A stretch of 52,295 bases of DNA from contig CAAGKN010000017.1 of the NCBI GenBank assembly GCA_900770415.1, positions 1 through 52,295 of the forward strand, in the 5' to 3' direction. Both the position numbers and the translations under genes were made by a program. This document shows, one piece after another, positions 47,499 through 52,295 of this stretch. Numbering within the stretch: position 1 is the stretch's first letter; every line of letters starts with the position of its first letter. Source of the DNA: Clostridia bacterium (GTDB lineage: Bacteria; Bacillota; Clostridia; TANB77; CAG-508). The notes under the pieces are model-generated. The model did not search any database. It saw nothing but the letters and a program-made list of their open reading frames with translations, and had not been told where the DNA came from.

Positions 47499-48497
47499 AT
47501 GGCATTATTTGAAAGTTATGAAAGAAGAATTGACCAAATAAAACCAGTAATGGAAAAATACGGAATAAAAGATTTTGAAGATGCATTAGCAATATGCAAA
47601 GAAAAAGGATTTAATCCTTATGATATAGTAAAAGGAATTCAACCAATTTGTTTTGAAAATGCTTGTTGGGCATATACACTAGGTGCTGCAATAGCAATCA
47701 AAAAAGGGTGCACAAAAGCATCTGATGCTGCAAAAGCAATAGGAGAAGGACTTCAAGCTTTTTGTATACCAGGATCTGTTGCAGATGATAGAAAAGTTGG
47801 ATTAGGACATGGTAACTTAGGTGCAATGTTATTATCTGATGAAACAAAATGTTTTGCGTTTTTAGCAGGACATGAAAGCTTTGCAGCAGCAGAAGGAGCA
47901 ATAGGAATTGCTAAATCTGCAAACAAAGTAAGAAAAGAACCTCTAAAAGTAATATTAAATGGTTTAGGAAAAGATGCTGCACAAGTAATATCAAGAATAA
48001 ATGGATTTACTTATGTAAAAACAGATTTTGATTTCTTTACAGGAAAAGTAAATGTTGTAGAAGAAATAGCATATTCAGATGGAGAAAGATCAAAAGTTAG
48101 ATGCTATGGAGCAAACGATGTTAGAGAAGGTGTTGCAATAATGTGGTTAGAAGATGTTGATGTTTCAATAACAGGAAACTCAACAAACCCAACAAGATTC
48201 CAACATCCAGTTGCAGGTACATACAAAAAAGAAAGAATTGAAGCAGGTAAAAAATACTTCTCAGTAGCTAGTGGTGGTGGAACAGGTAGAACATTACACC
48301 CAGACAATATGGCTGCTGGACCAGCTTCTTATGGTATGACAGATACAATGGGAAGAATGCATTCAGATGCACAATTTGCAGGATCATCATCAGTTCCAGC
48401 ACACGTTGAAATGATGGGATTAATAGGAATGGGTAACAATCCAATGGTTGGAGCAACAGTTGCAGTAGCAGTTGCTTGCGAAGAAGCAATGAAATAA
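47499..48497 (+). CDS. GGGtGRT-motif protein
   Basis: 332 residues. The name motif SGGGTGRTLHPDNMAAGP lies near residue 258. Earlier, QPICFENACWAY, LGHGNLGAMLL and AGHESFAAAEGAIG are conserved-looking glycine-rich blocks. No membrane segment. It starts six bases after the NifU-like gene, with AGGAGTAAT as ribosome site. The family is known mainly by this motif in Clostridia and relatives and has no established biochemical function; the context suggests iron-sulfur or metabolite handling (inference). Confidence 0.8.
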   Translation: MALFESYERRIDQIKPVMEKYGIKDFEDALAICKEKGFNPYDIVKGIQPICFENACWAYTLGAAIAIKKGCTKASDAAKAIGEGLQAFCIPGSVADDRKVGLGHGNLGAMLLSDETKCFAFLAGHESFAAAEGAIGIAKSANKVRKEPLKVILNGLGKDAAQVISRINGFTYVKTDFDFFTGKVNVVEEIAYSDGERSKVRCYGANDVREGVAIMWLEDVDVSITGNSTNPTRFQHPVAGTYKKERIEAGKKYFSVASGGGTGRTLHPDNMAAGPASYGMTDTMGRMHSDAQFAGSSSVPAHVEMMGLIGMGNNPMVGATVAVAVACEEAMK

Positions 48498-48515
48498 TAA
48501 TAATAAAAACATTGA

Positions 48516-48545
48516 AAGAGCAGTTTAAAATAACTGCTCTTTTGA
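48516..48545 (+). terminator. Rho-independent terminator
   Basis: Stem AAAGAGCAGTT / AACTGCTCTTTT with loop TAAAAT, before the eno gene. Confidence 0.88.
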
Positions 48546-48594
48546 ATTAATTTGCTATAAATTGGGAATATATTAATATAAAGGAGGAATTTTT

Positions 48595-49908
48595 ATGAAA
48601 GACTATTTAGCAATCGAAGAAATAAAAGCTTTAGAGGTATTAGATTCTAGAGGAAATCCAACAGTACAAGTTGAAGTTATTACAGAAGAAGGAACAAATG
48701 GAGTAGCAATGGTGCCATCAGGAGCATCAACAGGAAGCTTTGAAGCAGTAGAACTAAGAGATGGAGATAAATCAAGATATTTAGGGAAAGGTGTATTAAA
48801 AGCTGTTGAAAATGTAAACAAAATAATTTCAAAAGAATTAGAAGGCATGAATGTATTTGAACAAGCAGAAATAGACAAAAAATTAATAGAAATAGATGGA
48901 ACAGAAAACAAAGGTAAACTTGGAGCAAATGCAACACTTGGAGTATCACTAGCAGTAGCAAGAGCAGCAGCAAATTCACTTGGAATGAGCTTATATAAAT
49001 ATATAGGAGGAGTAAATGCAAAAACATTGCCAGTTCCAATGATGAACATATTAAATGGAGGAAAACATGCAGATAATACAGTAAATATCCAAGAATTTAT
49101 GATTATGCCAGTTGGAGCAAAATCATTTAGTGAATGTTTAAGAATGTCAGCAGAAATATATCATACATTAAAAAAAGTTTTAAAGGCAAAAGGATTAGCA
49201 ACAGGTGTTGGAGATGAAGGAGGATTTGCACCAAATTTATCAAGTGATGAAGAAGCTCTAAAACTTATAGTAGAAGCAATAAGCAAAGCTGGATATAAAC
49301 CAGGAGAAGACGTAGTACTAGCATTAGATGTAGCTAGTACAGAAATGTATGATGAAGCTAAAAAAATAGGAAAAGAAGGATGTTATTATTTCTGGAAAAC
49401 AGAAGAATTAAAAACAGAAGATGAAATGATAGAATATCTAGCAGATTTAGCGAATAAATATCCAATAATATCAATAGAAGATGGCTTAGCAGAAGAAGAT
49501 TGGAAAGGATGGAGAAAACTAACAGAAAAATTAGGAAATAAACTACAATTAGTAGGAGATGACCTATTTGTAACAAATATAAAGAGATTACAAAAAGGAT
49601 TAGACAATAAAATAGCAAACAGCATACTAATAAAATTAAATCAAATAGGAACATTAACAGAAACATTAGATGCCATAGAATTAGCAAAGAAAAACGGATA
49701 CACAGCAGTAGTATCACATCGTTCTGGCGAAACAGAGGATACAACACTTGCAGATGTAGCAGTAGCAACAAATGCAGGACAAATAAAAACAGGAGCACCA
49801 TGCAGAACAGACAGAGTAGCAAAATATAACAGATTATTAAGTATAGAAGCAGAATTAGGAGATCTAGCAATATACCCAGGGCGAAAAGGATTAAAATCTA
49901 ATTCTTGA
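48595..49908 (+). CDS. eno: Enolase
   Basis: 437 residues; dehydrates 2-phosphoglycerate to phosphoenolpyruvate. The beginning LEVLDSRGNPTVQVEV, PSGASTGSFEAVELRDG loop, GVGDEGGFAPNL, the metal ligands in LALDVASTE, SIEDGLAEEDWKGW and VGDDLFVTN, and the catalytic Lys loop IKLNQIGTLTET are complete. AAGGAGG precedes the ATG. It stands apart from the gap-pgk-tpi-gpmI run by the NifU-like/GGGtGRT pair. Confidence 0.98.
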   Translation: MKDYLAIEEIKALEVLDSRGNPTVQVEVITEEGTNGVAMVPSGASTGSFEAVELRDGDKSRYLGKGVLKAVENVNKIISKELEGMNVFEQAEIDKKLIEIDGTENKGKLGANATLGVSLAVARAAANSLGMSLYKYIGGVNAKTLPVPMMNILNGGKHADNTVNIQEFMIMPVGAKSFSECLRMSAEIYHTLKKVLKAKGLATGVGDEGGFAPNLSSDEEALKLIVEAISKAGYKPGEDVVLALDVASTEMYDEAKKIGKEGCYYFWKTEELKTEDEMIEYLADLANKYPIISIEDGLAEEDWKGWRKLTEKLGNKLQLVGDDLFVTNIKRLQKGLDNKIANSILIKLNQIGTLTETLDAIELAKKNGYTAVVSHRSGETEDTTLADVAVATNAGQIKTGAPCRTDRVAKYNRLLSIEAELGDLAIYPGRKGLKSNS

Positions 49909-49968
49909 TTTATTCAAAAAAAGGTGTTATTATATTTATGCCAATAAAACAAATAGAAAGGATATATC

Positions 49969-50692
49969 ATGCTAGAACTAAAAGATATATGTTTTACAAG
50001 AGATAATAAGAAAATATTAGATAATGTAAGTTTAAAACTAGATTCTGATAAATTTATAGTAATAACAGGTCCAAATGGTTCTCGGAAAATCTACACTTGC
50101 AAAGATTATAATGGGAATTGAAAAACAAGATAGTGGACAAGTTATATTAGATGGAAAAGATATTTCTAAAAAGAAAATAGATGAAAGAGCAAAATTAGGA
50201 ATAGCTTTTGCTTTTCAACAGCCAGTAAAATTTAAAGGAATTACTGTATACGATTTATTAAAATTATCTGCTAAAAAAGAAATTACAAGAAAAGAAGCAT
50301 GTGAAATATTATCAAAAGTAGGTTTATGTGCAAAAGAATATGTAGATAGAGAAGTAAATGGATCTTTATCAGGTGGAGAATTAAAAAGAATAGAAATAGC
50401 AACTGTTGCAGTAAGAGATTCAAAACTTACAATATTTGATGAACCAGAAGCAGGTATAGACTTATGGAGTTTTAACAGTTTAATAAAAGTATTTGAAGAG
50501 ATACGAAAAGAAACAAAAGGAACAACATTAATTATTTCTCATCAAGAAAGAATACTAAATATCGCAGATGAAATTGTTTTATTAAACAATGGACATATAG
50601 AAAAAATAGGCAAAAAAGAAGAAGTTATGTCTTCTATCTTAAAAACAGAAAAAAGTGATTGTTGTAAGTTAGGAGGAAAAAGCAATGGATAA
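49969..50692 (+). CDS. sufC: Fe-S assembly ATPase SufC (needs +1 shift at CGG)
   Basis: 240 residues after the shift. The ABC ATPase of SUF iron-sulfur assembly. Starting at ATG 49969 after GAAAGGA, the frame reads MLELKDICFTRDNKKIL up to GPNGS; the C at 50083 is then skipped to complete Walker A GPNGSGKST (residues 35-43). The Q-loop FAFQQPVKF, signature NGSLSGGELKRIEI and Walker B TIFDEPEAG with H-loop SHQE are intact. It overlaps sufB by eight bases. An iron-sulfur assembly ATPase is expected to be essential, so the shift must be efficient if this copy is the only one. Confidence 0.95.
50083..50086 (+). other. CGGA +1 site in sufC (Walker A)
   Basis: In-frame TCT-CGG-A giving Gly39, the second glycine of GSGKST. 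Confidence 0.95.
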
Positions 50693-51602
50693 TGTAGATA
50701 AAGACTTACTAAAAGAAATTGCAGATATGAACGAAACTCCTAAAGGCGCATACAATATTAGAAAAAATGGACAAGGAATAGAAAGACAAGTAACTAAAAA
50801 TGTAAATATAGTAACAAAAAAAGATAAACCAGGAATAGATATATTTGTTAAAGAAAATACAAAATATGAATTTGTTCACATACCAGTAATTATTACAGAG
50901 AGTGGACTAACAGATGTTGTATATAACGATTTCTATATTGGGAAAAATGCAGATGTAGTAATAATTGCAGGATGTGGAATACACAACGACCATCACAAAG
51001 ATTCACAACATGATGGAATTCATAGATTTTTTCTAGAAGAAGGAGCAAGAGTAAAATATATAGAAAAACATTATGGAGAGGGCTCTGGAAGAGGAAAAAG
51101 AATTTTAAATCCATTAACAGAAGTGACATTAAAAGACGGAAGTTATATGGAAATGGAAACAGTTCAAATAAAAGGTGTAGACTCAACAATAAGAACAACA
51201 AAAGGAATACTAGAAAAAGATACAAATTTAGTAATATCAGAAAAAATAATGACACATGGAAAACAAACTGCAACAACATCATTTGAAGTTGAATTAAATG
51301 GAGAAAATGCAAGTACACATGTTACATCAAGATCTGTAGCAGTTGATAAATCAGTACAAGAATTTAAATCAAATGTAAAGGGAAATTCAAAATGTTTTGG
51401 ACATGTAGAATGTGATGCAATAATAAAAGATAGTGCAAAAGTAATAGCAATACCAGAAATTATAGCAAATAATGTAGAAGCAAACCTAATACACGAAGCA
51501 GCAATTGGAAAAATTGCAGGAGAACAACTAATAAAACTAATGACATTAGGATTAAATGAAAAAGAAGCAGAAGAACAAATAATACAAGGATTTTTAAAGT
51601 GA
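50685..51602 (+). CDS. sufB: SufB/SufD family Fe-S assembly scaffold (short form)
   Basis: 305 residues, shorter than typical SufB (about 450-470). The beta-helical core (AIIKDSAKVIAIPEIIANNV) and the conserved C-terminal LIHEAAIGKIAGEQL with catalytic-type His are present. GCGIHNDHHKDSQHDG is a His/Cys-rich segment near residue 100. With SufC alone, and no SufS, SufU or SufD next to it, this resembles the two-gene minimal SUF-like (SMS) arrangement of anaerobes and archaea. It overlaps sufC by eight bases; AGGAGGAAA lies in the sufC end. Confidence 0.88.
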   Translation: MDNVDKDLLKEIADMNETPKGAYNIRKNGQGIERQVTKNVNIVTKKDKPGIDIFVKENTKYEFVHIPVIITESGLTDVVYNDFYIGKNADVVIIAGCGIHNDHHKDSQHDGIHRFFLEEGARVKYIEKHYGEGSGRGKRILNPLTEVTLKDGSYMEMETVQIKGVDSTIRTTKGILEKDTNLVISEKIMTHGKQTATTSFEVELNGENASTHVTSRSVAVDKSVQEFKSNVKGNSKCFGHVECDAIIKDSAKVIAIPEIIANNVEANLIHEAAIGKIAGEQLIKLMTLGLNEKEAEEQIIQGFLK

Positions 51603-51650
51603 AATAAAAAAGGGGTATGAACTCAAAAACTGACATTACTAATTCACAAA

Positions 51651-51712
51651 TGGGGACATAGCTCATACAAAGTATAAGTGACCCAAAAGTAAGCTTTGTC
51701 CCCTTACATTAG
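51651..51712. repeat. GGGACA...TGTCCC palindromic repeat, copy 2
   Basis: TGGGGACATAGCTC at the left and AAGCTTTGTCCCCTTACATT at the right match the ends of the element at 27661-27720. The interior differs. Between sufB and the tRNA gene. Confidence 0.6.
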
Positions 51713-51716
51713 ACAT

Positions 51717-51792
51717 TGGGGTGTCGCCAAGTGGTAAGGCATCGGACTCTGACTCCGACATCTCGTAGGTTCGAATCCTACCACCCCAGCCA
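51717..51792 (+). tRNA. tRNA-Gln (CUG anticodon)
   Basis: Cloverleaf is complete: acceptor TGGGGTG / CACCCCA with discriminator G and encoded CCA (51790-51792); anticodon stem TCGGA / TCCGA with a seven-base loop CTCTGAC, anticodon CTG (CAG codon); T arm GTAGG-TTCGAAT-CCTAC. The loop has the ordinary seven bases, so this tRNA is not a quadruplet decoder. Confidence 0.96.
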
Positions 51793-51837
51793 AAATAAAG
51801 ACTAGTTATGGCGAAAGCTATAACTAGTCTTTATTTT
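51792..51837. terminator. Strong terminator after tRNA-Gln
   Basis: A stem of about 21 pairs (AAAATAAAGACTAGTTAT against its complement) capped by a GAAA tetraloop closed by GC pairs; A- and T-rich ends make it usable from both sides. Confidence 0.88.
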
Positions 51838-51849
51838 GGTTTAGATAGG

Positions 51850-51935
51850 AGGATTCGAAAAGGACGTGCCCGAAACGAAGTGAGGGTAAAAACAATCCCT
51901 TTGGATTGTTTTTAAGACGCGGCTTGCCGAATCCT
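51850..51935. repeat. Structured element with tRNA-T-arm-like ends
   Basis: AGGATTCG (51850-51857) pairs with CGAATCCT (51928-51935), and a central hairpin AAAAACAATCC / GGATTGTTTTT is at 51888-51913. The outer sequence equals the reverse complement of the TTCGAATCCT part of the tRNA T arm nearby. It may be a decayed integration-type or small-RNA element. Confidence 0.45.
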
Positions 51936-52025
51936 ACTCATGCTGATTAACTGCATATTGAAAATTAACATAAAATATGATATAATATTTGCGAATATTT
52001 GAAAGGCTATAGGAGATTGTATAAT

Positions 52026-52295
52026 ATGTTAGGAAGAGGAAGAAAAAAAATAGAATTACCAATAGAAGAAATAGTAAAAAAGTGGGAGCAAGGTGTTACG
52101 CAGAAAGAACTTTCGAAAGAATATGGAGTTTCAGAAGCTCTTATTGGTAGAAGAATATCTGAGTATTATGAAAAAGAAGAAAAGGGAAAACCAAAGAAGA
52201 GAATAGAATTACCAATAGAAGAAATAGTAAAAAAGTGGGAGCAAGGTGTTACGCAGAAAGAACTTTCGAAAGAATATGGAGTTTCAGATGTTACT
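52026..52295 (+). CDS. Truncated helix-turn-helix repeat protein (runs off the window)
   Basis: 90 codons, open at the right edge. Two near-identical units are visible: KIELPIEEIVKKWEQGVTQK followed by ELSKEYGVS, each a homeodomain-like/resolvase-type helix-turn-helix (VTQKELSKEYGVS). The nucleotide repeats are identical over 87 bases, so the duplication is recent. A ribosome site is weak (TAGGAGAT at 52010). The rest of the gene is outside the window; probably a DNA-binding protein. Confidence 0.6.
   Translation, partial: MLGRGRKKIELPIEEIVKKWEQGVTQKELSKEYGVSEALIGRRISEYYEKEEKGKPKKRIELPIEEIVKKWEQGVTQKELSKEYGVSDVT
52049..52135 (+). repeat. 87-base perfect direct repeat, unit 1 (unit 2 at 52202-52288)
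   Basis: Identical over 87 bases with a 153-base period (a multiple of three), encoding the repeated helix-turn-helix unit. Confidence 0.9.

Noticed and set aside
10113..50086. prfB-like programmed frameshifting with internal Shine-Dalgarno and stop codon
   Set aside because: No stop codon lies at the shift point and no SD-like sequence sits at a constant distance; only recG site 2 has an AGGAG nearby by chance.
10113..50086. CGG read as Arg, followed by skipping of the fourth base
   Set aside because: It gives the same frame, but would put Arg in Walker A loops and TLGCK, and does not explain why the fourth base is only A or T. Only mass spectrometry can settle it fully.
217..50692. Sequencing or assembly error as the cause of all frame breaks
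   Set aside because: Errors would hit all three codon phases and many sequence contexts. All 15 extra bases are C, in phase, before GGA/GGT. Still, raw reads should be inspected.
51717..51792. The tRNA as the quadruplet decoder
   Set aside because: It has a seven-base anticodon loop with CTG and the features of tRNA-Gln.
1..52295. CRISPR array, rRNA genes or intact insertion sequences
   Set aside because: No regularly spaced direct repeats, no rRNA segments and no transposase genes were seen.

Overview
The window reads as a chromosomal segment of an AT-rich, endospore-forming, anaerobic Clostridia-type Firmicute, probably an uncultured gut lineage. The reasons are strong AGGAGG ribosome sites, the sporulation genes spoIIAA-spoIIAB-sigF-spoIID-spoIIQ, gpr, ytxC-like and spoVM, a Zn-type L28 protein, a GH57/GT4 glycogen cluster, and AGA as the dominant Arg codon. 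Finer taxonomy is not supported.

The outstanding observation concerns the codon CGG. Every interrupted gene here is broken at the same place: an in-frame CGG followed by A or T, where one surplus C sits directly before a GGA or GGT glycine codon. Skipping that C, or reading CGGA/CGGT as a four-base glycine codon, restores a full-length protein each time. I find 15 such sites: 14 in 11 otherwise intact genes (DUF951, a HExxH protein, tgt, recD2, recG x3, gpr, a 49-aa membrane protein, a KAP-like ATPase, addA x2, mtaB, sufC) and one in a short mtaB-like fragment. The restored Gly often lies in a diagnostic motif, such as the Walker A loops of RecG, AddA and SufC, TLGCK of MtaB, EAGGLH of Tgt and HKSQG of RecD2. 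In my manual scan of all called genes on both strands, no in-frame CGG occurs anywhere else, although CGT, CGC and CGA still serve as Arg. The most economical reading is that CGG has lost its Arg meaning and that CGGN is decoded as Gly by a +1 (quadruplet) event genome-wide.

Layout. 1-400: palindromic element and DUF951. 401-5228: HExxH membrane protein, queA-tgt, WG-repeat protein. 5303-7373: holin-like, DUF421/DUF4363, small GT-like protein. 7439-11837: recD2 and recG. 11857-14531: MGMT-like, VanZ-like, gpr. 14533-18681 (minus): TraX, YtxC-like, GH57, DUF4912, divergent from a GT4 synthase and ylbF at 18876-20543. 20718-21178: toxin-antitoxin pair. 21275-23408 (minus): beta-helix membrane protein and nth. 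23480-23990: small membrane protein, spoVM, rpmB. 24108-27505: comF, KAP-like ATPase, hexapeptide protein. 27737-31467: spoIIA operon, spoIID, spoIIQ, DUF1294. 31884-36921: glycyl-tRNA synthetase and addA. 36988-40708: FxLYD protein, MreB/Mbl, mtaB with its upstream fragment, an unknown protein. 40882-49908: gap-pgk-(unknown)-tpi-gpmI, a NifU-like/GGGtGRT pair, and eno. 49969-51602: minimal SUF pair sufC-sufB. 51717 onward: tRNA-Gln, a structured element, and a truncated HTH-repeat protein at the window edge.

The glycolytic genes, glyS and mreB, probably the most highly expressed genes here, carry no CGG site. Recombination helicases carry six of the fifteen. Small hairpin repeats (a TGTAGGGGC family and a GGGACA...TGTCCC family) are scattered between genes.
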